From NCBI GenBank assembly GCA_030734395.1, contig JAUZTG010000029.1:6820001-6884000 (forward strand): 64,000 nt of DNA, in the 5' to 3' direction. Of the stretch, positions 1 through 12,013 are shown in pieces. This stretch comes from Sarocladium kiliense. Lineage: Eukaryota; Ascomycota; Sordariomycetes; Hypocreales; Sarocladiaceae. Under the pieces are notes generated by a model. The model was given only the letters and a program-made list of their open reading frames with translations. It had not been told where the DNA came from and did no database searches. Position numbers and translations under genes: made by a program. Each line of letters starts with the position of its first letter. Position 1 is the first letter of the stretch.

Positions 1-3000
1 TGTCATGCACCGATACTTGCCGTGAAAGTTGTGCCTGAGTGTTGGATTCGGTCTCGCTTGGCGAGAGGCAATCATGATCTGTCAGTGAGCTTGATGTAGC
101 TGTCTCCATCGGTGAGATTTGTTCGGCCCCCAAGCTGTGAGTGCGCCTCAGAGACTCAGGGCGTGGAACTAGCATCAGGTCTGGAATCCCTATCCATCGT
201 CGGTACGCATGCAGGATTGCCCTTGCAAGAACACGCGGTGCAATGCTAGAGAAGATGGATACAGTTAGACACATGTCGACCAAAATATTAGAGGACATCA
301 TTCTAGGGGCGAGAGGCATTGTACTCACGGTTGTGACACGAACTCAACAACATGTCGCGGATTGCCAGTCTCGTATGCTTTAGAGAGACGCCAAGCAGCA
401 GGAGCATCTCGACAAACGACGATCATTGGAGCGAGATTGAGCAAAGAAGCTTGCGTTGTATACGCCTCAGCCAACGTATCCTCCGATCGCAACATGACAT
501 CGGAACTCTCATCGTCATCGGCCAAGCGGAGTTTCAGCCAGCGGCGACAGAGTGTCTCGACGAGATGGTACCCTTGGGGGCCCCATTCGGAACCAAAGCC
601 ACGAATAGCTATACTTCGTCCAGTCAGGTCTCGGATCTCTTCCTCAAAGACCTCACCGTTCTCTGTCATTGCCTCAGCTTGAGGCTGGGAAGCCGGCATT
701 GAGTTGACAAGAGGGAGTTTCACTTGGATTGTCGTCCCTACGCCAACTTGGCTTTGTACCTTGATGCGGCCTCGCAGTTGGGATACGATCTTCTTGACTA
801 AACTCAAGCCTAGACCAATGCCAGGAGATAGCTCATTCTCCTGAGAAAAAGGTTGAAACAGGGAATGTTCCAGAAAGTCTTTGCCAATCCCGCTGCCAGT
901 GTCTGATACGGTCAGCGTGATAGACTTTGGAGTCGCTGATTTGCCCGAGTTCTCCTGACTCAATGCCACTTGGATAGTGCCACGGGTTGTATGTTTGAGC
1001 GAGTTGCCAAAAAGGTTCATGATGATTCGTCGCAAGGCTCCAGCCTGCACCTGAAGCATCCAATTGCATGCTGGGTCAGCCGTGACGTAGACTGCGACGG
1101 TGGTATGTCTCTCTTTGTGTGGAGACTGGTGATAGAAGGCCCCAGCGAGCGGTGCTGAGCTGTCACTTAGCACGGCGCTCTTGAGCGTGCTTGAGGGGCC
1201 GAATCGTTCCGGCGACAAATGTTCAAAGTTGAACCCCGCAAAGACGCTCGTGACAACGTCTTCGACTAGCTCGTCGACTCTGAGATGCTTGTATAGGCTC
1301 CTGTTGCCGAAAAACGAGAGGGTTGATCTTCGCTTTAATGGGCGGGTCGGTGTGAGAGAATCCGTCGTGCTAGAGGACTGAGCCAGACTGTTGACTTTGG
1401 AGAAAACCAGCAAATGGTCGATTGTGTCGAGCAATGTGCGACAGCATGTTTCAATGGTGTGCGTTGAATTTCCTTGATACGCTGTGAGATCAGTATTATT
1501 GAGCATTTCGGTGCTCAGGATGATGCCGTGCAAGGGCGACCGTAATTCATGCGATAGGGATCCCAAGGCGTCTGACTTCACCTTTTCAGTTCGTAGGGCC
1601 TCGATGTTGAGGAACTCTGCGCTGATAACCTTTGAGAAAGCTAGTGCTAGGCCAAGCTCGTCGCGGTAAGAGAACTGGTGAGAAGCAGCCAGAGAATACA
1701 CGAAGCCTCCAGATAGCCATCGCTCTCTCTTGGGATCCCAGACGGGAATGAACATGACGCTTCGTGCACCAGGGAAAGCCCTTTGTAGCACTCCAGCCTC
1801 TTCCTGGCGATGGATCGGTTTACGGCATGAATGTGTCTGATGTTTGTCTGACGCTGTTGGCTTTGCATTGTCCGCTCCGGGGTGGCCACTCAGGCTCGAC
1901 TCAGCCACGGAGGCGCGACGAGTGCCGAGTTCATCTTCGGAGGAGTCGCCAGGTTGCAGGTCTCCAGAAGCATCGAAGTCAAAAATCCTCCCGTTAGGGT
2001 ATCTGCTGAAGAACTTGGTGAGGAATGCACTCGGCACTGAACTGGCTATACCGGCCGTAGGCCGCCCTTCATCGGCTTCGAATCCCGAGGTAACGGATAT
2101 GCCAAGTATGTCGCAGATGCCGTCTGTATGCTCCACATCACTGGGATGGTCAACGCTGTTGCTTGTAGGGAAGAAACCCTGTGTGGTGCTGATCTCTTCA
2201 TCGCCTGATGGGCTAGGTGGTCGGTATGAACCCAGCGGAACACCCAGGAGGACACACCCTTCTGCGGCGAAAGTGCTGTGGATAATCCGGGCAGCTCGAG
2301 AAAAGATTCGATCTGGATCTCTTGGGTTTTCGACGTTTGATTGTAATGAATGCGAGCGTAGGTGGCCTGCGGAGGAAGCCGAATCATGCCTAGACGGGGT
2401 TGTGGGATAGGCTGGCACCATAGTGTCTACCTGATGCGACGTCTGGGGTGGCACTGGCATCTGATCGGTTATTAAGCACTTTTCGACGTGCTCTGTAGTG
2501 ACGCTAGAAGTGGCTGGCTGTAGAGAAACAGTCTGATCTGTGGGGGGTTCATCTTTGTTGGCGGATATGTCTGGGGTGCAGGGAGAAGATATGGCGTCCT
2601 GGACTGTATCGTTGTCCTCGATAAATGTGCTGAGGCCCCTAGCAAAGCGCTCGTAACGCTGATTCTCGAAGCTCGATCTCCTGAACTCGAGATGAGTCAT
2701 GATAGCACGAGAGATATCTCTGAGATGCTGCTCGTATTGCTCGTTCCATCCAGAGGGCATTGATGGATGCATAACACAGTAGGAGCCAATATCAATGCCT
2801 TTTCGTGTCCTGATCGGGACTCCTGCGTAGAATTGCCCATCCCGATTGAGCTGGCAGTACGGCCTGGAAATAAATCGAGGATCTTCAGCCAGGTTAGGGA
2901 CGATAGACAGTGGAAGCTCCGTTCTTTTTGTCGCAGAGTCAGTCTTTGTGGCTAGGTTGAGCACATGCTCACAGGTGCCCTGACTGCGAGGAATGGCGGT

Positions 3001-3426
3001 TCCACAAAGCGAAAGACTGACAGAGCAGTCGTCGCTTGGTAACTTGGCAGCGATACGAATTGAAGGTGATGCTTCGGCGACGATGTACTGATGGGTCGAG
3101 TCGAAGAGAGAGATGAAGGCTCGCGCGGTCCGAGTCTGACAGGCACCTAGTTGCGCAAGGGCGGTAAGAACAGAGTCGGGGGCCGTGACAAGATCGGAGG
3201 TCCGAGGGAGATCGCCATCGCGAACGTAGCGATAATATGATGGAGAGAGGTGGCGGTCATAACTGGCGGCAGATTATAGGCATAAGTAGCGAACATTGTA
3301 GCGTGATCAAGCTGAGGGAGGAGAAAGCCCCCGGATCAATAGCAGTGGGCAGGCAACTTACCGACAGGTCTCGCGCTCTCGCTGCAACTCGGAGACAAGC
3401 CTTGGAGAGAAGCCCTTGCAGGCCAT
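1..3426 (-). CDS. Hybrid sensor histidine kinase (3' end beyond left edge)
   Basis: Fungal two-component sensor kinase that autophosphorylates a histidine and normally passes the phosphate to a receiver domain. Exons read 3426-3362, 3262-329 and 245-1. The short first exon ends at a GTAAG donor and restores a reading frame closed by a stop just upstream of 3262. The N-terminal region (about residues 25-220) is GAF-like, and a second GAF-like stretch lies near 340-570. The H-box reads SHELRSP with its His near residue 593. The ATPase part shows an N-box (NLFGNSLKHT), G1 (SDTGSGIG) and G2 (GIGLGLSLVK). The second intron, 328-246, removes an in-frame stop; the last exon stays open to base 1 and carries a serine/threonine-rich linker, so a receiver domain is expected outside the window but is not seen. 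No transmembrane segment is visible, so it is probably cytosolic. The ligand is unknown. Confidence 0.9.
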
Positions 3427-4940
3427 TCTCAAGAACCTCGACAAGAGCTATGGCTGGGGCTGAACGGGACAGCTAGGGTGACCAGGCTGCCAACTGCAAG
3501 GCAGAATCACGGTTCGCAGAGGGCAGAGACCTCTATTCTTTCTGCTAGGAATCCATTTGGAGGCGGCAAATAGCAGTCGCCGGGCGCTTTGCAGCTGGGT
3601 CAGAAGCGCTGGCACGATGAAGACGTGCTTCGACTCGCGAGGTATGAAAGGAACCAAAGGTGAACACCAATTCAAGAGACGAGCTCTCCGTTCTTCTGGG
3701 GGACTGATTGGGATTTCAGCCCAGAGGTTTGCCACCGGCTTTGAGATGCGGTCCTGCCAAACAACCGGAAATCCGAGAGCAGGGTCTAGATCTTTGATCT
3801 AGACGCAGGCCGATGGCGGGTAGCGCCGCGAATTATGGTACGAAGACTTAAGCGCGGAAAAGATGTTAGATAGCTCGCATGTTCCAGTTAATTCATTTGC
3901 CACCTGTCAAACCTCCACATTTGATGGAAGCAAAAGCGAGGTTCAAGGTGGTGGCCTCATTACCACTGCTGTTCATGCCATTCCGACTATATGAGACGAG
4001 CAGGAAGACCTTGGCGAGCAAGAAAGGGACTAACCCACGGAGTAGTGCGGAAAGAAGGGAGCAGTGAGCAGAGTTGAATCGACGGCCACAAACTCTGTTG
4101 CCGTCACTTCTCAAGAATGTGTTGTGGGGATAGTCCGGAGTATGTATTCCGACATGTGTCGTTCGACTCCAGGTTACGTGTCAAGGCTGCCGCGGCCTTG
4201 GGTTGGTGAAGGCACTCGCATACGCAGAAGTCTTGATAAGAATCTTTATTGTATCCAGGAGACGATTGCACTCCAGGTGTGCGCCTCCAGGTGTGCGCTG
4301 TCGGAGAGTATCTGTAATCATTGACATGCAATGCAGGGCAGGGGTAGGTATGCGACATTCATGGGTACAGCCTTACCAAGAATGCAAAGCTTCGCAGCCA
4401 CGCTGTGGAGACTGACGAGTTCATGCAGCCGAGGAGATACGAAAAATTGGTCTGGACCCTGAAAGCAGTGGCGAGGCGTTGGATGCGGAGACCTGGAGCC
4501 TCCGGCTTGTTCATTCGCCACGGCGACACCGCTAAGGATCCAAGTGCCTTGCTGTTCCCGAAGGCGGAACATGGAATTTGTGAAAGTCCCCTGCCCAGGC
4601 TCTTACTACGGAACCGGTAATGTCAAGGGCAAATACAAATGCCATGTGCATGTGCCGTGGCCAGTCTGAACTGTCCTGATTCGTGTTGGCGTAGATTCGA
4701 TCGTGTATATACTGCGACGCACGTCTCGATAGCATGATGCTGTGCAGCCAACACCTGATTCATTCTTGACGTTACGCTGCGCCTTGTTACTTGACCTTTC
4801 AACTATTCCAGGACCGATCTGCCACTCTACGCCGCGGCATGCTTCTCATTACAAACTTTTCTGTTCTTCGGCAATTCAGAAGCAATTTGTAAGTCTATAG
4901 CTCCGACAGCTTCGGCCAATTCAACTCAAATTGACTGTAG
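3427..4940. other. Intergenic, 1.5 kb
   Basis: Between the histidine kinase start and the GATA-finger gene. Short open frames on both strands lack recognisable motifs or coherent splice links. I see no gene, RNA or repeat here; it should hold the promoters of the two flanking, divergently oriented genes. Confidence 0.5.
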
Positions 4941-5024
4941 TACTTTACACAGGCGAACTTCAACTACCCAGGCTACGATTCCCCTCATCGTCCGCTAAAC
5001 GGCCGAGCTAAACCGCGACGTCGG

Positions 5025-5840
5025 ATGGCAAAGCCCCCGTCTCCCGAATTTGTGGACGAACCAGAGCTTCGACAGTATATGCCGTCACAACCGTATGCTT
5101 CTTCAAGAAAGAATGGTAGTGGGAAGCCGGACGTGGCCAAGATGCGCCAGTCGGGCATTCAGCAAAGAAGTAGTCTGCTCGCTTCATGCTCCAGACCAGT
5201 TCTTCTGCAGAGTGGAGATGATCTAGGCTTTGAGATGGTAAAATGACCCCATTTCGCAATTTCTTACCCCATATATTTCCAGGGGGGAACTGAAGATCGA
5301 TCGAGGGCCGAGGGCACGGCTCCTGACGCAAGGGTTAGAAGTTTGGACGCTGACACCTGTGCCCCGCAGCTCAAGACCGACAGTGACGGGCAGTTTCCTA
5401 TATATCTCGAAGACGACGAAACCCCTTTCAGTTCAAGAAGTGGGCGTGAAAAGAGGCCATTATCGACTGGAGATATACATCGAGGAGCTGGATATTCTTC
5501 TTCCCCGGGCACACATTCACCAACGCGCGACTGGATGCCCAATGGACCCCGCCGAACACCGCCTGAAGGCTTGGGGCAAGAAAACATACGAGACGGTAAA
5601 GTTTCTCCCACCGGGGACTTTGCGCACAAGGAGAAAGAAGCTGTGGCAGATATACATCACAGCAAACAACGTCAGCGATTACCACTGGCGCGGAGACTTG
5701 ATACATTCACCGGAACGAGAATGAAGTGTAGCTATTGTGGCATCACAGAGACACCTCAGTGGCGCAGAGGGCCAAGAGGTCTCCTATGCAACGTCTGTGG
5801 CTTAGTCATGGAAAAGAGAAGCAGGAAAACGTCTTTCTAA
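5025..5840 (+). CDS. Short GATA-type zinc-finger protein
   Basis: Probable DNA-binding protein with a single C-terminal GATA finger. Exons as modelled: 5025-5237 and 5283-5840, joined in phase 0 across a GTAAAA...TTTCCAG intron, giving 257 residues. The finger lies in the last 40 residues: Cys-X2-Cys (CSYC), the TPQWRRGP core, then CNVC, followed by a basic tail. The rest is low-complexity and rich in Pro, Ser and charged residues. The ATG at 5025 may not be the true start: the same frame stays open upstream to about 4940 behind a possible acceptor (ACACAG before GCGAAC), so a first exon may lie near 4840-4900. I could not join one in frame. The finger loop is 16 residues rather than the usual 17-18. 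Targets are unknown. Confidence 0.75.
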
Positions 5841-6617
5841 CCGCTTCAAAGTACGAGAAAACATTTTCGTCGAACACAAGGTGAGGATTGAGGTGGGGTT
5901 GAGGCCGAGGAATCACACGGTCAGACTCAGTACTTTGACAAAGGCTTCCCGGCTCTTGTCTTGACGTATATACGTAACATGAGGTGTGAATAGCGTGCGG
6001 CTTGTTAACTTCACTGTACTAGATACAGCCGCTGCGACAGACTTCTGCAGAAACAGTTCACCATCAGAACGGAGTATCGTGACCCTGAAAGTTGACTCTG
6101 TTCGGCTGCAGCCACCACCTCGTGGTCCCGATGGCATCGATCCGCACTTGCAGACCGCAATCCTTTAGGCAATTGAACAATATTACGCTACTTGAGTAAC
6201 CGGGAAAGACTACGGGCAGCAATGTGAATTATGTTGCAAGATAACCTGAGTGTTAAGGGCTGTCTATCCTTACGCACCCAACAGTACACATATTAGATAG
6301 GGAGAACCGTGCCAATTATCATAGTATATGTGCGAAAAGGGACTTCAAGCTGATAGCCAATCGTGTTCTCACCTCCTCGTTCTAACTTCAGTTTATTTTG
6401 GGCTTAGGTGTGATTCAGAGACAGATGCCTCGCCCTTACTACTGGTCAGAGCAGCTTAGTGCCTTCTGATACCAGAGCCCTGTAGTTGGATAGAATTGCG
6501 GCGATGAATTCACACAAAATGCTGCTGAGACGACCAGTCATGATCTAAGTTGGATGATTCATACTGTTCAAAACACCCTTCCACATGTTCAACTAGCCAC
6601 CTTGGGAGAATGACGCC
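5841..6617. other. Intergenic, convergent 3' ends
   Basis: Lies between the 3' ends of the GATA-finger gene and the MFS permease. I see no gene, RNA or repeat; it should contain both 3' untranslated regions. Confidence 0.5.
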
Positions 6618-8413
6618 TTAGACCGCGGTCTGTGTCTGCCCCTCCACAGGTTCGTCTCCATTGAGCAGGTCGAACTTCTTGAACTGCCTCGCGGGAATCC
6701 GCTTTTGGAACAGGATGTCCAGCTCTTCAAACGTGCGACCTTTGCTCTCGGGAAGTCGGAAGAAGCACCAGATAAGGCAAGCCAAGCTAAGACCACCAAA
6801 GAGAAAGGCCGTCTTACTTCCCCAGTTGGCTTCGTCAGTGTTGAGCATGTACGGCATGGCGACAGTGAAGACGACGGAAGCGGCAGCCTGGACTGCGGTG
6901 GCAACGGCGATGGTCTTCTCGCGGAGACGCGTGGCCGAGATCTCGGAGATGATGACGAAGCAGATTGGTCCAACCGTCATTTGGTATACAAAGGTCCAAA
7001 TATCCATCAATGTGGCGGTAGCCCAGATGGCTCCAGTGCTGGTTGGGATGCTGAGAAAGCCGATGACGAACAGGAGGGTGGTCATCACCACCATGCCAGC
7101 GTTATAAATCGTCCGTCTTCCGAATTTGAACTACGAAGCTATCAGAGAATGCATCATGTAATAATCTCGACAGTGAAGGGAGTGCGTACGTAATTGAGGA
7201 GGAACCATGAGAGAACAGTACCAGTGAACCCTAGAGCAGTGTTGCCGACTCCCACTGCGTCGAATCGTTAGAATTGCTTGGATGATTTGAGCACTTCGGC
7301 TGTTTCGATACTCACTGTTAAAGGCGTCGGAGGTGTCCAGTCCAGCTTGCTCGAAGAAGTACGTAGCATATCCGATGAGCGGGTTGCCTCCAATGACCTG
7401 GATAAGATAGACCATAACGGAGATCTCTGTCCGAACCAGATTCACTCCTTTGAAGCACTCAAAGTACGAGGTTGAAGAGTCAAGTTCTTGCTCAAGAAGA
7501 TCGGTCTGCTCAATACCGACTAGCATCTTGTCAATGTCAGGACGGTTGGTGGGTGAAGAGAGCTTCATCAGCGCGGCACGTGCACCCTCGCGACGTCCTT
7601 TGCGGATCAGCCAGTACGGACTCTCGGGAGCGAATGGGAGAGCCGCAAGGATGACTACAGGCCAGACCCATTGAATTGCCTGAGTTGTGATCGAGTATCA
7701 GTAATGGCGTCATGACGAAGAAAGGATGGACGTACGAAAGGGATCTTGTAAGCCCACTCATCAAGGCGGGTCTCAACACCAGCCGCGCAACCCTGTGCGA
7801 TGAACTGGCCGATAACGAAGGCTAGGTTGATTGAAGTCGTAAGGAAGCCTCTCAGAGCAAGAGGACAAACTTCCGAAGCATAGGTTGGTGCAATGACGAC
7901 GTAGAAGCCGTATGCCAGTCCGCCGAGAATTTCACCAGCGCAGAGCATTCCAATACTCGTGGCAAAGAACTGGACGAAGACGAATCCAATGGACCACACG
8001 CAGCAGATTGCCAGCGTCTTCTTACGGCCCAAAAGCTGCAGCGGATAACCACTGGCCAGCGCTCCAAGGACTTGACCGATCGGGTTGCCCATTCCAAGTG
8101 CAGTCTGCCACGGTGCGGGGATCTCATAGCTATCGCCAACTTTATGGCCAAACTTCTGCTGGAAGGCCGGGAGAGCATAGAAGGAGGTGATGATTTGGGC
8201 ATCGAAGCCAGCCATGATGACGGCGATGCCGAAGAACAAGGCCCAGAAGACGGACCATGGCCACTGACGAGCTGCTTCACGGAAGCCAAGATTGTGTTCG
8301 ACAGCGGTAATGTCGCGTGTGACATCAATCTCGAGAAGCTGGGCTCTCTTGACGTCTGCCGCGAGGCGGTCGTCGGCTTTGGTGTCCCTACGATCGGGAG
8401 TAATGGTCGCCAT
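6618..8413 (-). CDS. MFS sugar porter, alpha-glucoside permease type
   Basis: Plasma-membrane proton-coupled sugar importer of the fungal maltose/alpha-glucoside permease branch. Four exons, 8413-7736, 7679-7316, 7254-7190 and 7130-6618, give 539 residues, all with GT-AG introns of 55-65 nt. Family signatures: GFDAQIITSFYALPAFQ in the first membrane span, LGRKKT in the loop between spans 2 and 3, PESPYWLIRKGRREGA at the end of the first half, and PESKGRTFEELD after the last span, with about 12 hydrophobic segments overall. The C-terminal tail is short and hydrophilic. The start chosen is the first ATG followed by a soluble N-terminus; the frame stays open upstream of it. Family membership is firm, but the exact sugar cannot be read from the sequence. 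Confidence 0.92.
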
Positions 8414-9233
8414 GGTGGATAAGGTGGTATGGTGCAGATCGTGATCCCCGGTGAGGATTGCCAGGATGATTCCAGGAGTTGGAGATCTTGGCAGGATGGC
8501 GTGGGACTTATATCTACGAGATATGGATATGTGCATGAGGAGTTGGAGTAGCACTGGAGCATCCACCGCTCGGCATCCATTCTCACACCGTCGTGAAGCT
8601 TGCTTAAGCTGTGTTAGCTCTATCGTGAGACCCCACCTCCATTACACTTCGGTCTAAGCTATCTTGATATCTAGTGGTAGAAGCGTGTGTTGCTAGACGA
8701 GTGCGGCCACTAGGACCCCACGGGGCCGCCCTGCGTGGACACGAGACTGGCATATCTGACTCTCGATGGAGATGGTGATGAGACAGGCGAAGCCGCCTCC
8801 ACAGCGTTTGCAACGTTCCCTTTCCCCTCACGATAAGCAGTCAATAACCAGAAAGCCACAAACGGTGATGAACGTAGAGAAGCTGGCTGTAGTCGGAATT
8901 GACTCATGTGCTCTGTCATGTTGAAAGAGAATATGGAATTGTTATCTGCGTTGCTGCACTCCGTACGCGCTTGGACATGGCTCTCCGGCTCCCGGCTGTC
9001 TCGGCACTTGAACCCAAGCGGTCTGATGCAACCAACCTTTTCCTTAGTCCGGCGTTGACAACTTGTTACTTTATCGATCGGCGATTGTCTTGTCTCCTGT
9101 CTTCGATAAAGGTCCTGGACTCCTCGAGACCCTTCGTCGCGCCTATCTCGCCTGTCTAGACGCTAGCCAATGAAACAATCCCGGACATCCAACCTAGTCT
9201 TCCCCTCGACTATCTCAACCACAACGACACAAC
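8414..9233. other. Divergent intergenic region
   Basis: Promoter region shared by the leftward MFS permease and rightward GNA1. No gene-like frame, RNA or repeat was recognised. A pyrimidine-rich stretch precedes the GNA1 start. Confidence 0.5.
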
Positions 9234-9836
9234 ATGGCTGCAGACGGACCTCTCTTCTCGGCTGACCTGATTGGACCCGAGGTCGTGGATTCGTTCCCCG
9301 ACGGATACAGGATCCGACCACTGGAACGCGGGGATTACGCTAGAGGGTTCCTCGACTGCCTGAAGGTGCTCTCTGACGTCGGCGACGTCTCCCAAGAAAG
9401 GTTCGAGGAGAGATTTGACTGGATGAAGACGCAAGGAAGGGGTGTTCACTTCCATGTAGTCATCGAGCATGAAAACCGGATTGTCGGGACTGGTGCTGTC
9501 ATTGTCGAGAGAAAGTTGTAAGTCAAACACCCGAGTCAGAGCCTTACCTTAGCCATCGCTACCATATTGACCACATCACCATGCAGTATTCACAATCTCG
9601 GCCTCATTGGCCATATCGAAGAAATTGCGATTGAGAAGGATTACCAGAGCAAAGGTCTGGGTCTGAAGCTGCTGGCGAGCCTTGCCTCTATCGCAAAGAA
9701 CGTCGGCTGCTACAAGACGATCCTGGGGACCAGCGTCCAGAACGAGCCCTTCTACGTACGATGCGGCTACCAGAAGGGCGGCCATGTCATGTCCCAGTAC
9801 TACGAGACGCCCAAGGACCCTTACTACCGGGGATGA
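9234..9836 (+). CDS. GNA1: Glucosamine-6-phosphate N-acetyltransferase
   Basis: Transfers acetyl from acetyl-CoA to glucosamine-6-phosphate, a step towards UDP-GlcNAc for chitin, N-glycans and GPI anchors. Two exons, 9234-9517 and 9587-9836, give 177 residues, the normal size for this enzyme. It is one GNAT domain: the N-terminal part YRIRPLERGDY..GFLDCLKVL is typical of GNA1, the substrate-side strand is GHIEEIAIEKDYQSKGLG, whose Q-x-x-G-x-G/A-like segment binds CoA, and the end contains NEPFYVRCGYQ. The intron (GTAAGT...GCAG) interrupts a Phe codon. This is an essential single-copy gene in other fungi. The start is the first ATG and sits in a good context. Confidence 0.96.
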
Positions 9837-10324
9837 ATTACCTGATTCAGTAGTGCTCTTAGTCTCCAAAGCGTGAGACGATATAGACTCAACTCTAATT
9901 TCCCCTTTGGCCGCGTGGTTCCCCGTTTATTGGTGTACGCTAGACCGTTATCGCAGTTACTAAGTGCCGTACTTCCAGAGATCGTCAGTGTCAGTCCTGG
10001 CATGGCTGTCGGTATTGCAAATCAAGGGCAGATAATTGCTCAAACGTTGCATTCTCCATAGGCGGGCCAGAGGAGTGCGAGGCAGGTTACATGTACCGTA
10101 TGAGATGTGGCGCTTCTCCGATCTCGCGCCTTTTGACTCGCAGCGCGTAGGTAGAACTCTGTAGGGAGGCTCTGCATCGGGTTGGAGTATGGCTCGTAGA
10201 TAGTCAAGCCTTATCAGTACAAGAACCCTTCCATAAATGGCCCTTGACACTATTGTATGAATGGGTTGATTGAGCGTGAAGCCCTGGCTAACCGACATCA
10301 TATCATCTCGGTCTACAACTTATC
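9837..10324. other. Intergenic
   Basis: 3' flank of GNA1 and promoter of the next rightward gene. Nothing recognisable. Confidence 0.5.
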
Positions 10325-12013
10325 ATGGCACCCCATGCTGAAATCGATGAACATGGTGACGGCATTGTGCGCCTCCCACCACCAGATCGTCCAGCATTCT
10401 CACCCTCGCCTCCAAGGTTGCTGATTATAGGCGCTGGAAACCGTGGCAGGGCCTATGCGAAAGCCATCCGGGACTGGAGCAACGGTGTTCTCGTCGGGGT
10501 TGTGGAGCCAGTTGCCATCAAGCGCCGACAGCTTGGCCGCAAGTATATCTGGGGAACGCGACAGCCCATTCCAGGCGAGGAATTCGAGGATTGGCCGGAA
10601 TTTGTTGCATGGGAGCTCAAACGGCGAGAGCAGGCGGCATCCGGAGCTGCGGAGATACCTGAGGGAGTCGATGCAGTGTTCGTCTGCGTCCAGGATGGCA
10701 TGCACAAAGATGTGGTGTTGGGACTCGCGCCACTCAATCTTCACATCATGTGTGAGAAGCCTCTCGCACCATCGCTCGAGGACTGTGTCGCCATATACAA
10801 AAGCTTGTCGCCTGATTCCTCGGGTACCGCATCAAAGTTATTCTCTATTGGCCATGTTCTGCGATACAGTCCGCACAATGTGCTTATGCGTAAACTTCTG
10901 CTCGAAGATCAGGTCATTGGGGAGATCATGGCAGTCAACCACACAGAGCCTGTTGGCTGGTATCATTTCACACACAGCTATGTCAGGTGAGCTCCCTGGT
11001 TCATAAGTCTGCTCTCTGACAAAAGACTAACAAGTATTGCCAGGGGCAATTGGCGCAATGAAAAGGCAGCGGCTCCCTCTCTTCTAGCCAAGTCATGCCA
11101 TGATATGGACATTCTGTATTGGCTGCTGGCGGCTCCCGCCCCAGGCTCTTCGAAGCCGACACATGTTCCCAAGAACATGAGCTCATTTGGCTCTCTGCAG
11201 TACTTCAGAAAGGAGCGAAAGCCCGTCGAAGCCGGGAACGCCACTAACTGTCTGTCGTGTGCTTACGAGCCATCTTGTCAATTCTCGGCCAAGCGGATCT
11301 ACACCAGCCCTGATCTCAAGGGCCACCAGCAAGAACACTTTTCCAAGATCATTGCACCGGAAATTGAAGACTGTGTGGCAGTGGGAAAGCCTGAAGAAGG
11401 GAAGAAAGCGCTTTTGGCTAGACTTGCAGAGGATTACCCCGAGGGCACCTCGGCCGAGCAGCTCAGCCAGCGGAACACATTCGGGCGCTGTGTTTACGAG
11501 TGTGATAACGATGTTTGCGATAATCAGACTGTAACTTTATCATGGGACGAAGAGCCTATCGCAGCAGCTGGCGAAACTCCTCTTCAAGCGTTGCAGGGCC
11601 GAGGCAGCAAGACTGCTACCCTGCACATGGTGGCATTTACTGAGAAGATATGCACAAGATTCACGCACATTTACGGTGTGAATGGAGAGATGTATGCAGA
11701 CAGCTCTTCTATCACAGTCAACGACTTCAGGACGTGTAAAAAGACGGTGCACTATCCGCATGTCCCCGAGGGTGGCGGTCATGGCGACGGTGATGAAGGG
11801 TTGACGCGCCAGTTCGTTTTGGCTGTTGATCGGGTGAAGAACCATGGACAGAAGGTGGCTACAGCGCAAAAGGAGTATATAGGCTGTGACTTGAAGGACA
11901 TCATCATGAGCCATAGCATGGTATTTGCCGCTGAGGAGGCAAGGAAGAGCAAGACGGTCGTGGACTTCCCAGCTTGGTGGCAGAAGGAGGTCGTGTCGAA
12001 GCTTGGCTGCTAA
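10325..12013 (+). CDS. Gfo/Idh/MocA-family NAD(P)-dependent oxidoreductase
   Basis: Predicted sugar, inositol or related-substrate dehydrogenase. Exons 10325-10986 and 11044-12013 give 543 residues, joined through an Arg codon across a GTGAGC...CCAG intron. The Rossmann nucleotide-binding motif LLIIGAGNRGRAYAKAI is near residues 32-48. The family's catalytic EKP motif appears as MCEKPLAPS near residue 143, and SCHDMDILYWLLA provides the conserved His-Asp of the C-terminal alpha/beta domain. Two Cys-rich patches (near CLSCAYEPSC and CVYECDNDVC) are unusual and could bind a metal; that is inference. At 543 residues it is longer than the 330-400 typical of bacterial members, but long fungal members exist. 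Its 3' end converges on the carotenoid oxygenase gene. The substrate is unknown. Confidence 0.88.

Noticed and set aside
1844..2410. 188-codon plus-strand frame opposite the histidine kinase
   Set aside because: Antisense shadow of a confirmed coding exon with no recognisable domain.
7852..8586. 244-codon minus-strand frame overlapping the MFS permease
   Set aside because: Same strand but another frame than the permease, Ser/Pro-rich and without family motifs; the permease frame is clearly the coding one.
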